Assembly (NCBI RefSeq): GCF_047948215.1
Contig: NC_134458.1
Coordinates: 144,301,536 to 144,365,535, forward strand
Origin: Lycorma delicatula
Lineage: Eukaryota; Arthropoda; Insecta; Hemiptera; Fulgoridae
DNA: 64,000 bases
Reading direction: 5' to 3'
The first letter of the stretch is position 1. Each line of letters begins with the position of its first letter. Made by a program: the position numbers and the translations under genes. The notes under the pieces were generated by a model. The model worked only from the letters and a program-made list of their open reading frames with translations. It was not told where the DNA came from and did not search any database. Shown piece by piece: positions 33,993-46,827 of this stretch.

Positions 33993-36900
33993 GTATTAAA
34001 ACTAATGAGATGATTGATTTATTTTTTAAAATATCACATTGCTGTTAAAATTTAATACATGCATTTTAAGTTGAAATTTTCAAAGCAGTGCTTCTGTTGG
34101 TTGCATATAAACGGATTGTAGATTTGTTTAAAAAAATATATATATATTTATATAAAATGATACGGTCCATTTTCTGTAACATTTTTTTTATACAATTTAA
34201 ATTTCGATAATTCTAATCTAAGTGTTTTTTTATAACTTCAAATTAGAAAAAAAAATTTAAAAAAAAAATAAAAAAATAAAAATAGAAAACATCATTTGTT
34301 TTAAATTTAAAATCAGTAAATATTTTAAATTCACGTTTAATTTATAGTTAAGCAGTTCATAAGATGTATTTTTAGATTTCAGTTTTTAAGTTTCAAATTT
34401 GCGTAAAAACGATTTTCGTTAGATAATATTTCAAAAGAAAGATTATTTTCGTTTATTTTTTTAGACTTTTGAAAAAATTCCAATAGTGATGTTGTTAGAA
34501 AATTGAATAGCGAATAAAATATGAACCTTTTCGATATTTAAAAAAATAAAATAAAATTATTATTAATATTATAATACATAAAATGCTTAATAAAAAAAGT
34601 ACAAGTTAACAAAAATAAAAAAAAGACTAGAAGAGGTTTAGTAATTACAAACCGTTAAGAATTAGGCTAAATTTTATGGAATTTAGCAAACGGTTAGAAC
34701 ATTACACGAAAGGTCAAACGTTTTTGGGATGTGTACCAAGCACACTTCAAATAGGCCGGTTACTCATTTGGTCAGCTTTTGCTTTATTGAAGCGGTACGT
34801 TAATGCCCTACAGCCATGACTAGTAACTTTAGTTCCTCCCTTTCACTCTCTTTATAATTCCCTCCTTTTCACATTCACTCTTTTTATAATGGCGGCCTGT
34901 GTTGCCTACATATATTCAGAGAGAGAGAGAGAGAGAGAGTGATTGAGCGAGAGAGAGTGAGTGAGAGAGCAAACTGAACCTGACAAATTGGAGATAAGTA
35001 ATTCGATATGTATGAATGTAACCTTTGTCATTGTCATTGGTTATAAAATCGTATGAAAAAATATATATTTTTGTAAATACAAATATTAGCAGATTTTTAA
35101 TGATGAACGAAAAAAGATTATTCGTTGAGTTAAAAAAAATAACATATTTATACTTGTATATCGTGGAAATATAAAAAAAAATAATTTAGAGAAAGAATTA
35201 TAAAAACCTTTCATATCCACGTTGTAAAAATCTTGTTTTTGATATTTGTTCAATCCAATGGATATATTACTGATATTGAAATAAAATTTTATATCTCATT
35301 TTTTGAATTGTTACAAGTAAATATTTGAAATATATATTTTAAATTAAATTTCATCAAGCCTCTCTGATATTAGTATTTGTAGAATTTTAAAACAAAAGTT
35401 TATTTTATGAAGATTACATAACGTTCTTTTACCGAATTAAAGGAAGATAAAGATTTGTAATTATCTGAACGTTATATGCCGGAGAGAACAATGCCGTGAT
35501 TTTTCAGTTAGCTTATCCCAGTTCATTCTAATAATGGAATTGATTTACAGTTCCATCCACCCATATTAATACATGAGTGGAATAATGTTAAAGGTCAGGC
35601 CAGGTGAACTTATACGAAACACCTGCCACTTTCAAAAATAACATAGCTAAATTTTACAACAAGCACCCCACGCAAGATTTATTACAGAAAGTGAAGAGAA
35701 AAGTTTTTCCCGTTGTCTATTTTAATTATTAATTAGCTTAAAATGTGGTTGTCTGTTTCAGCATCCCAAACCACTGTTATTCAGATGATATATTAGTGAC
35801 ATCTTCATTCTGTTCACTGCAGGGGCTGACGTATAGTCACCATCGTTACTTTAAAAGAAATTATTTCTGATTGATGTCTACCTCAGATTCTTTATATGTA
35901 TTACAGGTATAAGAAATTTAAGACAGTCAGTGTAAAGGAAAAGATGCTTCTTTTTATAAATTAAAACAATGCATTCTAAACACTGCTTTAACTCAGCAGG
36001 GGAAATAGAATTGATTAACTAGCTAAATTATTCGGTGTTCCTTCAAGTAAAAAATCTTATCTATTACTATGAAAGGAATGACTTTAGAAAAAAAAGATTT
36101 TTTACAAAATTGATTTAAATTTTATTCTGTTAATCTTTGACCTACCTGAAATATCTTATTAAATTGCGTACCTATTCAGTAAACCACAAAAGTTTTCCCA
36201 TTAAATAAGAAAAATGAACTTCCTTTTCAAATTTCAAATAACGATTTTATGTAAGTAGTTTAAAACGATATTTTCAGGGCTTGGAATTTTTCGATAAACT
36301 GCGCACTTTGGCTAGAATATCATTAAAATCAATTTTATTGTAAAGAAAGGTAACCTTCTTTCTTCCATGGAAATTGGAAAGATAACTTCCATGGAAGTTT
36401 CAAATTTTTTTATTGAAATTTTTTTAATTAACATACCATCCAAACCATGTAAATTATTAAAAAAAGAGATTTCTAAAGGAAGTTATTTAATTTTATTTTA
36501 TATATATATATATATATATATATTTTTTAAATATATCTTCAGTAAATAGATACTAAAATTTATTTTTCATCAAGAGGGAGTCTACGAATAAATATATCAA
36601 GTACAGATATAATAGATATTTAATTAAAATTTTAATCGTTAAATTTTTATATGAGTCTATAATAAATTCATTACACATATTTTGTTCGTTAATGAGTAAA
36701 CTTATAAAAACTGAAAAATAGACATGAATTAAGATAATTGTCATTAAAATGAAATAATTAGGTTTTTCTTTTGCAAAGGAACCGTAAAGAAAATTTGAGA
36801 ATAAAAAGCTAAAAATCACCTAACAAGTTACTGATATAACTTTAGTTATATAGGCAGTGCTTAAGTTAAAGCTCGCTACAAAAATTTCATCATCCCTTTA

Positions 36901-39900
36901 CTTCAAAAATTTTCAAGGTGAAATTATCTCATTTGTGAAATCACAAAAGTTTTCATTAAAAAAAAACCTTACGCTAAATTTTTCTTAAAATAAATAAAAA
37001 GTAGTTTTTATGAAACGAATATTTGAGAAGTTTACTTTTAAAAATAAATTCTTCTAGAAAGATTTAAAACAGTCTGATTTTTAATATTACTTGTTTTCAT
37101 TACAAAATTTACATTTTCATCTACCGTCAACAATTGTTAAACTTAATTTAAAATCATTATTTAAAATTAAGAATTACCTGTTTTTGATAAATAAAATATT
37201 AACAGGCAAAAATGAACTTTTATTTTCTAAATTTAATTTCTGACAATTAAATTAAGCTATTATTTCTTAAAGAACTAAACTTAAGCAGATATTTAAAGTT
37301 ATTATTACATGAATAATTCTGTAAAATTTTCGTACATCATACTTTCAGTATAAACTTTGTTCTTCACCTAATAATGGAATTATTCGGGTAAATTTATCCC
37401 TAAAACCTTTCTAAAATTGAATAAATATGTGTTAGAATAATCATCAGGTCTAAGTGGTTCTTGAATAAATTAAAATATAAAGATTAAATTTAAATAGATT
37501 AAGTAAAGTTTTGTGATATACAGAAAACGTTTATAAATATCTAAAGGAAGATCAATAGAATAAAATTGAATAGAATAAATACAAAAATTATACATGATAT
37601 TCTAATTTAAATTTGTTCATCCAATTACACAAAAGTGAAAATTGTGATAATTATTTGAGTTCAGTTATTATTATTTTACTTTATTCTTTCCAAATTAGTA
37701 ATTAATCATAAAATAATTGGTAAAGCCATGATTATTCAATTTTTCATCAGAAAAATACTATATAAAAAGTACTATGGTTTTAAAGTAAATTATTAGGTTT
37801 TATAAATTGTGATTTTTAATTTAATAGGAGAATATTTTTCATGTGAATTCGGTATAAGAGAAAATTACTGAGAATATTATAATTTTTGTATGTTTCCATT
37901 AATTTTTATTTCACTTCAAACTTTCAAGTAATATTTAAAAAAAATTCCATTTCTTTTTTAAACTAAAGAATTTCAAGGATATATTTTTCACAACATTTAT
38001 TGTCTATTCTAGAGTTCATTACAAAAAAATAATTATAAGTATTAAAAAGTAATTTATTATTAAGTAGTGTCTGGATATAATATATTTTCATTAGTTTGTT
38101 TTATTTGATAAATTGAAAGTGGAAAATTTCTTCATTAACTAAGTTTAAGTCCATTATTAGAAACAATTTCAACAACCGAATTATATTGTATTTACTGCAT
38201 CCAACAGTCTTTCAGGATATACTTTATGATTAATGCATTATTATTATTATTTTTATGTAAAAATATATTATTATTATTAGGTAAAACTGGGAGCAGTTAT
38301 TGAAGTTTACTAATTTAAGAGGCTCCCAAGTGTGACGTTACAAAAAACCATCCTTTTTGAGCGGTTATATTTAATGCATGCCTACTGAAACCATTTTTAC
38401 GCTAGCTAATTGTTTTTTTTTTATATTCCAACAAGTTATTGACAGATAAAAATAGCATATTCTTTTATTTCACGATGAACTTACCAAAATAAACCATCAA
38501 CTGTCACTGCAAATCGCTTAGAAGCATAAAATAAGTACTTTCAGAAAATTAATGGTAACCCGAAAAATAATGACCTGAAATTTTATGGCATTAAACTGAA
38601 TAAATTAAACTTTGATGCAAAATCAAATTTGGAGTGATTGTTTTTTTTTAAAAATAAGTAATAAAAATAGCGCTACGTATTGAGATGCTTCCCCTTTAAA
38701 AAGTCACTTTTTCTTTCTTATCTCAAAAAACATTTTAGAAATTTCATAAAAAAGAGTAAAATTACATAACGTAAACAAAAAAAGAACGAACTGACATGTC
38801 TTATTTATTTATTTCTTTAATAAAATACTTCAAAATCAAGTATACATGCTTTCTAAATAGACATTAGCGTCGTATAGTACACAACGTATTCCTTCCCCCA
38901 CAATTTAGTATGTATACTAACTTTAAAAATTAAACACAAGAAAACTGTTTTTTTTTATTTTTTAGTATTTCATGGCATAAATTCATATATATTAGTTGCA
39001 AGTATATTATTAAAAGTATATATTATTATACTTATTAATAAGTATAATATATATTATTAATATATATATTATATATATCATAATACATATATATTATTAA
39101 GAGTCAGAAATTATTTTCATTCCTGCATAAAATATGGTGTTGTGTTGATAAGACTAGTAATTCTTAATTTTAAGCATGCCTGTACTGTCTTCTGCTTAGA
39201 TGAGATTAGATGCTTAAGATTGAGAGAGCATTTTATAGTATTTCTAGCATTTCAACTTCATATAGCAAACTTAAGAACTGCTAACATTTAGTAGTTGGAG
39301 TGGTGCATTGGTGCCAGGACGCGGCGGAATGCCGTTCCAGTACTGCCTTTTGGAAGAAAAAAATTTTCCTTCCGCATAAAATTTGTTTTAACTTATGTGT
39401 GGCCTATGTTTTACTTTAACTTCAAAAATATAACCTAAATTATAAAAGTTAGATCGCAGGAAAATGGTACTTACTTTTGGATATCAGTAGGCAAATGGCC
39501 CAAACATAGTGATTAAAAACAAAGTCACGAAAAAAATGTTAAATATTTGATAAGAAAAATAATTTTTACTTTTTATCAATGTAAACATCGAAACGAATGT
39601 GCGTTTTTCACAGGTTAATTATTGTCATACAGCTAGCCGCTTGCGGTTGTAGACCATATTCTTGCGGTCATTAAAAAAAATCAAAAAATCGAATTATCAG
39701 CTTTATCTAACTATAATACAAAATCAAATGTTCTGGTACTTGAAAATTTACGAGTGCACCTCTGAATAGTTCATAACTATATTATTTATTTTAATTCAAT
39801 GTAATACTGTTTTATTTTTTTTAAATTTGATGTGAATACCACATGACTTTCTTGTACACCTATTAAATTATATATACACATTTTTTGCTGCACTTCATTA

Positions 39901-40319
39901 AAACTTATTTCATTTGAAAGTGAGATACGACCCCCAATTCAATAATAAAGTAGACAGTTACAAAATTGCTGAAATATAATTTTTGATTAATATCAAATAT
40001 TTATAAAATTATTAATTCAACAATTTTACATGAAATATTAGGATAGCGTAAAAGTCCTTTTATTATTCGTATTAATAGATCAGTATTATTCCTATATTTG
40101 TGAGTTGCTGATTAACAAAAGTTTCAGATTTCTGGTGTGTCGTATAAATAAAAGTTAATTGTAATTAAACTATTCCGTTTAGTGAACTCCTGTATAATTC
40201 TTACAAATGTTAATTTCGATCTTACGGTGTAATTATTTATTATTGGTTTATTTGGTGAATAATCAAAAATGAAAAAGAAACAATCATACAGGAAAAAAGA
40301 TAACATAAAGAAATATATC
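33993..40319. other. Long AT-rich spacer
   Basis: About 6.3 kb without a recognisable gene. It holds (GA)n at 34918-34939, (TA)n at 36499-36522, and a perfect 26-bp palindrome at 39024-39049. Less AT-rich stretches at 34690-34910, 35470-35680 and 39290-39350 match nothing else that I noticed in the window. The block 39855-39910 resembles the outer end of hairpin repeat copy 2 (41045-41105). Confidence 0.5.
39024..39049. repeat. Perfect 26-bp AT palindrome
   Basis: The arm TATTATACTTATT is followed without spacer by its reverse complement. It lies in (TA)-rich sequence, so chance or slippage is a fair explanation. Confidence 0.9.
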
Positions 40320-40925
40320 TAAACAAAAACGACAAGAATATGAATAAGAGAAAGAAAATGTTAAGAACAAGGGAAGAACAGAAAGATAAAGAGAGAATGA
40401 TAAATAAAAAGAGGAAAAATGTTAAACCAAAGAAAGAATAAAAAGGAAGAAATGTGGTAAAACAAAAAAATAAATAAATAAACAGGGAGAAATTGTTGCA
40501 AACAAAGAAAGAATAAAAACATTAAGAGAAGATGATAAGTATAAAGAGGAAGAAAAGGTTAAAGCTAATGAAAGAATAAAAAGATTAAGAGAGGATGATG
40601 AATATAAAGAGAAAAAAACATTTAAAAACTAGAGAACGTGTACGCAAATTATAATCAGAAGAATTATATCAAACCAAAGAGCGATTAAATAACTGACAAC
40701 AAAAAACAAATAAATGAAATGATGATCAACTCCGACTTAGGGAGTATATTGTCCGACATTATCAGAGGATTAATGAACTAAAAGATAAGATTTTTTTTGC
40801 ATTTATTAAATATCGGGCATCTATGACTCAGTGTATATGTTGTTCTTGTGAGGGTCTATTTTTCAATCACTCTGTAGTTGACTTTAATGCAGATAAAACT
40901 AAACAGAAATTCCAGAATAATTAAA
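40320..40925 (+). pseudogene. Helitron Rep-helicase N-terminal remnant
   Basis: The order is a basic/acidic tandem repeat, then RERVRKL, SEELYQTKERLNN, REYIVRHYQRINELKDKIFF and the cysteine motif CICCSCEGLFFNHSVVDF. In insect Helitrons such charged repeats and a C-x-x-C...LFF...SVV block stand at the N-terminus, before the Rep nuclease and PIF1-like helicase. Neither of those domains is found downstream here. The repeat has a 66-bp (22-residue) period. One unit begins at 40501 (NKERIKTLREDDKYKEEEKV), the next at 40567, and weaker ones at about 40363, 40427 and 40627. Several stops and at least one shift make it inactive. The Helitron assignment is from pattern resemblance. Confidence 0.55.
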
Positions 40926-41044
40926 TAAAATTAAACAAGAAAATCCAAAAATAATACGATTCTAATTTATAATTTTCAATTAATATTAAATAATCAGATG
41001 TTTCAGAAAATCTATTACATATACACATACGTAATATATTATTT

Positions 41045-41682
41045 AGAATAATGCCTATTAAATTGCATATACACATTTTTAAAAGTACATCAAATTTTAT
41101 TTTACTAATAACTTCTGATTTTTTTCATAATGTTTTTTATTGTAATTATTGAATAATTATTTACTGTAAATATATTTTTACAATCGCGGATTAATAACTA
41201 TTAATAAATCAATATATTTAAATAAATTTTAAAATTTGATTCGAACCAATCTGCTTTCCCCTTATAAGATCCAAAAATTTCATTAATCAAGATTTCATTT
41301 GGCTATAACTCTGGAACCAATAAAACTAAGTACCACTTATATATATCGTTGAAAAGTTCTCAATGAGGGCTTATTACTGCAGTTAAGAAAAAGTTCAAAA
41401 TCCCCAAAAAATTGGATTTTGGGCTTTTTTGGACTCTTCAGTCGATTGCAATCAAAAAGGAAGTTGTACAACTAGATGTTACTATAGTCCTAAATCCAAA
41501 ATTTCAATATACTACGGCTAATCGTTTTTGAGTGATGCAGATGTACATACGTACGTGCTGACGTCATGCCGAAACTAGTCAAAATGGATTCAGGAATGGC
41601 CAAAATGGATATTTCCGTTGAAATCTGAAAACCGAAATATTTCGCGATCACAATACTTCCTTTACTTCGTACAAGAAAGTAA
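41045..41682 (-). mobile_element. Hairpin-ended repeat, copy 2
   Basis: The tail (about 41045-41230, minus) and main module (41234-41682, minus) have the same relative orientation as in copy 3. The right end carries the hairpin TACTTCCTTTAC, loop TTC, GTACAAGAAAGTA (41654-41681; one mismatch and one bulge), preceded by TTCGCGATCACAA. It lies about 100 bases after the Helitron-like remnant. No protein is encoded. Confidence 0.7.
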
Positions 41683-42945
41683 TGAGATTCATGAAATACT
41701 TTATAACAACAACAATATATTAATTCATTAAATAATAAAAGTGATTAAAATTAAAGAGCAATTGAAATTGTTTTTTTTAAATTAATTATACGAGTAATAT
41801 AAAGGAAATATGTAAATAATAAATACAACATCCAATAATATAAAAAAACTATCAAACAAAGTAAAACCCAGAGCACTAAATAAACAAATGAATGAAATGA
41901 ACATAATACAAATACTATTAATATTAGGTAACATCAAATAAAGCAATATATAAAACTAACATACAAAACTGAAATGAATGAAAAACAGAAATAAAAACTT
42001 GTTTTATAAAGTTTAACAGCAAAATAAAACATTGTTAAATAACAAATAAACAGATCAATAAAAACTAAAACTAAAACCTCATTTAAATTCCCAATATGAA
42101 TTAAATTATTTTCTTTAATTTGCTCAATACTAAATAGTTGTTTATACAAACAGAACACCAGACACAATAGGACTAGCAACTCCAGACTTTACTTCTGCAC
42201 ATTCGGTAATCATGAACATAAATTGTATAGCCTGCTTAATTGAAATCGTGTAAATTTCTTTATTACCTGTAACTTGAAATTACAAAATACAGTTCTGCGT
42301 ATTTTAACTTATAACTAACAATCTTATGTATGTATTAAATTCGTTTAAACTGATTAAGTGGAAAATATGACTTTTTAAGTTTTACCTAACCAATTTTAAT
42401 GTAAAAAAAAAACAAAAAAAAAACTTTTAACTTATTAATATCAATAATTCAAACAGCGAGAGTAGTTTTGATGTAACTGACCATAGTTAAGACCAGAAAT
42501 AACTCTTGATGATAACTTCTACTATACTTCACGTATCGGTATTATAAAAGACAGAGAGTTGTAAGCTCTCTCGTGTTGTAACTAGAGAGATTGATTTAAA
42601 AGTAAGAGATAATGAGTCATACAAGTTACAGAATCATAAATAAATAAATCCTTTATTTTGATAGGTACATATTAATATACATTACGTAGATCACCTCAAA
42701 AATGAATTAGTAAGTGTGGTATTCTATGAATAAAAAAGGAATTGCTCCATAATTTCCCTGAAAGATCCTATAGAAGAAGGGAAATCATGGTAAAACCATT
42801 GATCAATGCTGCATCTCAAAATACACAATTAATTATAAAATTAAAATAAATGTTATTAAAATCTATATTAATAATTAAAAATTTAAATATATCAAACAAT
42901 ATTCTGAGGATTAAATCCTAATAAAAGTTAGTTGCTTTTATACTG
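41683..42945. other. AT-rich spacer
   Basis: No gene is visible. The ORF 41934-42179 (minus) is hydrophobic and of chance type in AT-rich DNA. Confidence 0.5.
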
Positions 42946-43100
42946 ATTTGAATACTGGAGAGTGGATATCGATGTACTTTGGTGGTTGGGGTTCAATTAA
43001 CCACACGTCTCAGGAATGGTCGGCCTGAGTCTGTACAAGAGTACATTTCATCTATATGTCATTTATATCATCCTCATCTCGTCGGGCTATCGAGGGTTGC
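42946..43100 (+). mobile_element. SINE body fragment, 5'-truncated
   Basis: Matches the body of the SINE at 22.26-22.36 kb (GATTTGAATACT, TTGGTGGTTGG, TTCAATTAACCACAC, CTCAGGAATGGTCGGCCTGA, CTGTACAAGA). The A and B boxes are absent. Its 3' end (CATCCTCATCTCGTCGGGC) differs from the 22.4 kb tail. Confidence 0.65.
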
Positions 43101-43210
43101 TTATTTTTCACTAGTTGAACAGATTGAAAAGTACACATAGGAGAATAGAATTAAAAACATAAATTAATAAAAATAATGTCAAAGTAAATAGATTAAGATA
43201 GTAAATATCA

Positions 43211-43655
43211 GGATGTTATTAAAGTATGAAAACGGTTTGTTTTTTACTTTGGAGGTACTTAAGAGGTAAAAAAAAAATGCGAATCTTACAAAACTACTAC
43301 TTTATGTGTGTCTGAAATTTTTGTCCGCCATCTTTCATTGGCAACGTTGAATAAAACTTTTTTTTTAAATAGGAAGATTGACATGTGATAAATGATTTTA
43401 ATGTAACATTTTACAATAAAAACGCTGGTGAAAATTATTTCTTGATAATTGTTTTCGTTTTCGAGTTTTAAAAGCAATCAAAGTTGCAAAAATGGAAAAA
43501 TCACGGTAGTAATAAAACGAGTTAAAACGAATCGTAGTAACTTGTTTATTTCTTATAACTTTCAGTATTACATCCAATAAAAAAATCTAAATAGTTAATG
43601 TTGGAATTAATGACCCCAACACTAATAATAACTGCCTTCACAATAATAATAATAA
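43211..43655 (+). mobile_element. Non-autonomous element X, copy B
   Basis: Collinear with copy A (15357-15795), from ATGTTATTAAAG through CTTACAAAACTACTAC, TTTTTGTCCGCC, AAATAGGAAGATTGACATGT and AATGTTGGAATTAATG to an (AAT)n tail at about 43641-43659. Bases 43211-43430 also match the 5' leader of the LINE immediately to the right, in opposite orientation. The two elements are therefore joined tail to tail at an (AAT)n/(ATT)n stretch. No ORF. Confidence 0.65.
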
Positions 43656-43999
43656 TAATTTTTTTTTTAATTTTTTTTAATTTTATAATTGTGCAACAGA
43701 ACAGTTACAAAACCTTTGTATGCCACACAATATCACATAAAGTCACAAAAGAACACCCACATATAAATTAAAAATACAATATTCAAAACACAATAATAAT
43801 AATAATAACAATTATGCAGTCAAATACAAAAAAATAATTAGAACTTTAAAAACGGTAGCTACGGAGTGATAACAAAAACACATAGATGAAAACATCCAAA
43901 AACAAAAAGACAACATTACTAATATATTCCAAATAAAACAAGTTATAAGCAATAATCCTTACAAAAACAACAATAATTTTAAAATCATTAAAGTGAGCA

Positions 44000-46827
44000 T
44001 CACACCAAGGACAATGATCCATCGCCACGTAACCCTCTCAAATTTTTAACGAAGGTTGCCTCATCTTCCCAAAAGCTTAGCTTATCCTGGAACTCCACTG
44101 CAACACTGGTACACCGCTCAATCGGAGACACGGTGGAACCAATCGGCGTCACAAATTGCCTAAAAGACCTCACTGACCTGGCCTGGTTCCGCAAGACAAC
44201 ATGATAACGCGTCGGAAGTCTGTTGTGCAGAGCTTTATAAAAGAAAACCAAGTCAAAGTACGTTCTTCTATCAGATAACCTGGAAAGGCCTAATTGCCTC
44301 AACATATCCTCTCTATTAGCACCAACAAAACAATCTCCAAACTTAAAACGCACCCAGTTCAAGAACCTATCCTGAACACCCTCAACCAGATCAGAGGCAA
44401 AATGTCGTGTACTATTCCACACCACGGTCGAGTACTCCAAGCGACTCCTCACCAAAGACTTGTACAGCAGGTTACAAGTGGAAATATTGCTAAACCGCCC
44501 ACAAATCCAAAGGACAAGACCAAGGTCCCGGCGTGCTTTACTGACAATCCGAGCAACATATTCGTGAAAATACAACTTCGCGTCAAATAAAACCCCGAGG
44601 TCCTCAACCAATGTCTCAGCGATAATAACGTGCGTACCAATCCTATAGCTGAAAACAGAGCTCGACGTCTTACGAGACAAAGTCAAATGTTTGGTCTTCC
44701 GAAAATTCAAGGGCATACAATTGCGGTCAGCCCACTCAACAACCTTGTTAATATTCAATTGTAGCAACAGGTGATCCATACTATTTCTGATCGGACAATA
44801 TATTTTGACGTCATCCGCAAACATCTGAAAATTGCACGTCAAAAGATGCCGATATCATTTATAAAAATAATAAAAAGAAGGGGACCCAAAACAGAGCCTT
44901 GCGGCACTCCAGACTTAGCCAAGAAGGATTCCTCAGACATCTGTCCACAAAAACGAACCAAAAAACGCCTGTCACGAAGATAAGAGGATAGCCAATCATT
45001 AAAACGATCGCTGAAGCCGAAGCCCTTGGTCTTTGTTAACAACAAATGATGGGGTATCTTGTCAAAAGCTTTGGTAAAATCAAAATATATCACATCTACT
45101 TGACCCCTATGCTCAATTGCATTAACTGAATCCTGCAAAAAGGCGGCCAAATTAGAAGCTGGTGAACGACCTTTAATAAATCCATGCTGAAATGACGACA
45201 ACATCGGGAGAACATGGTCATAAACATGTCTAAATAGAATCCTCTCGAAGACTTTGGGAAAAGTACCGATGATAGAAATAGGCCTGAAATTATCCAGGGA
45301 AGGGACACCAGGCTTAGGTATAGGAGTAACAACTGCGTGTTTCCATAGGGACGGAAAAGAAAAAGACGACAAGCTCCAATTAAACAGGGAAGCAAGGATA
45401 GGAGAAACAATCTCATTCAAACCTTTGATAACAAACGCAGGAATCCGATCCAAGCCGACCGCCGATCTAGCGTTAAGAATTCCTATAGCACCGGATACGT
45501 CAGAAGATGAAACCATCGGAATGTCAAGAATCCGATGGTTGTTGATACAGGCGCCACCAGACGTAGTCTGCGTAGGAAAGTCCAGGTATACTGATTGAAA
45601 ATATTCACCAAAATACTGACAACTCAACCAAGGATCAGAAATAGTCCGCCCATCGACAATAGGGGCTGGAGTCCTTACATAGTTAGACTTCTGTCGAGAA
45701 ATATATTTCCAAAAATTCCTCGGATTAGAACAAAGGTCAGATTCACACTTCCGAGCCCAAACCTCTCTGGCATCCGCTATCGCATACTTAACATCTCTAC
45801 GCAGCCGAGAAAACAAGAAATAATCATCCGACAAACCAGAAGATTTAAACCTGCGATGAGCAGCCTTCTTCCTCTTGAGAAGATTAACAATATTCTTATT
45901 GAACCAAGGTGGAAATTTGGTTGACTTAGGACGAAATGCAGGAACATGTTTATCAATCGCTGCAGTAATTATCTTCTGTAAACCCAGAACCGATTCCTCC
46001 AAATCGATGGTCAAGAGAACATTACACCAATCAGCAAACCTCACATCGTCATACAACGCACGATAGTCACCACGATCATAGCGAAAAACCAGGCCCGTTT
46101 CCGCCACATCAACGGTTGCGACTTCAAGGAACCCAATTTCAAGCGGAGGATGGAACTTATCAGGGCAAACAAGAGCCTCAGAAGCTCTAGTGAAAATCCT
46201 GCAGTTAGTCAAAATGAAATCCAAACCATTATTACAGAAGGAAGGATCCGTTGATTCATGTGTAAAAACGTCCAAGTTCATCATGTCAACAAAATCAAAA
46301 ACCGATCGTGCTTTACATTTAGCATAAAACCCAATATTTGCAGGAAGACTTCTAGTAGACCAGCACACTCCAGATAAATTAAAATCGCTTACAATACAAA
46401 TATCAAAACTTAAAATATCTACGTGCCTATACAGAAAATCAAAATATTGGTCGAGGAGAATTGAAGCTAAAAACGGAGCAACATACATAACACAAACCAA
46501 CAAATTCTTCATGCCTGGTCGAATTAGTTCAACCCATACAGCCTCAGGAAACGCCTCAAGGTCCTTCCTCCTCGTACACCTAATGCTTGATTTTACAAGA
46601 ATAGCTGAACCACCACCACGCTGAAGTAAAGAAGCAGCATAATCCCGGTCAGCCCGAAAAACATGGTAACAGTCTGGAAATAGATTCACATCACAGTGCT
46701 CATCACTAAGCTAAGTCTCAGTCAAGGCAACCACGTCGAAGTGAAAATCAATCAAGGACGCGAAAATTTCATCCTGCTTAGTCCTCAAACCACGAACATT
46801 CTGGTAGATCATCCTCAATTTACCCAT
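44000..46827 (-). pseudogene. LINE ORF2 endonuclease-reverse transcriptase, two lesions
   Basis: ORF2 starts at ATG 46827-46825 (MGKLRMIYQNVRGLRTKQDE), overlapping the end of ORF1. The N-terminal domain is an EEP endonuclease: NVRGL, VVALTET, CIVSDFNLSG (family norm GDFN), GLDFILTN and DKFHPPL. The RT follows: SIIGTFPKVFERILF, HGFIKGRSPASNL, FDFTKAFDKIPHHLL, KSGVPQGSVLGPLLF and the active site FADDVKIY. The C-terminal domain contains YKSLVRSRLEYSTVVWN. There are two breaks. Codon 39 is TAG (46713-46711) where the family motif ETWLSDE predicts Trp. One T is missing in a T-run near 44842, shifting the frame just before FADD. All other catalytic blocks look intact, so few changes separate this copy from a coding state. 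The GVPQGSVLGPLLF signature supports the Jockey/CR1 superfamily. Confidence 0.85.

Noticed and set aside
40501..40640. CRISPR-like regular repeats
   Set aside because: The units are contiguous, without unique spacers, and encode a Helitron-type charged peptide. The window is eukaryotic.
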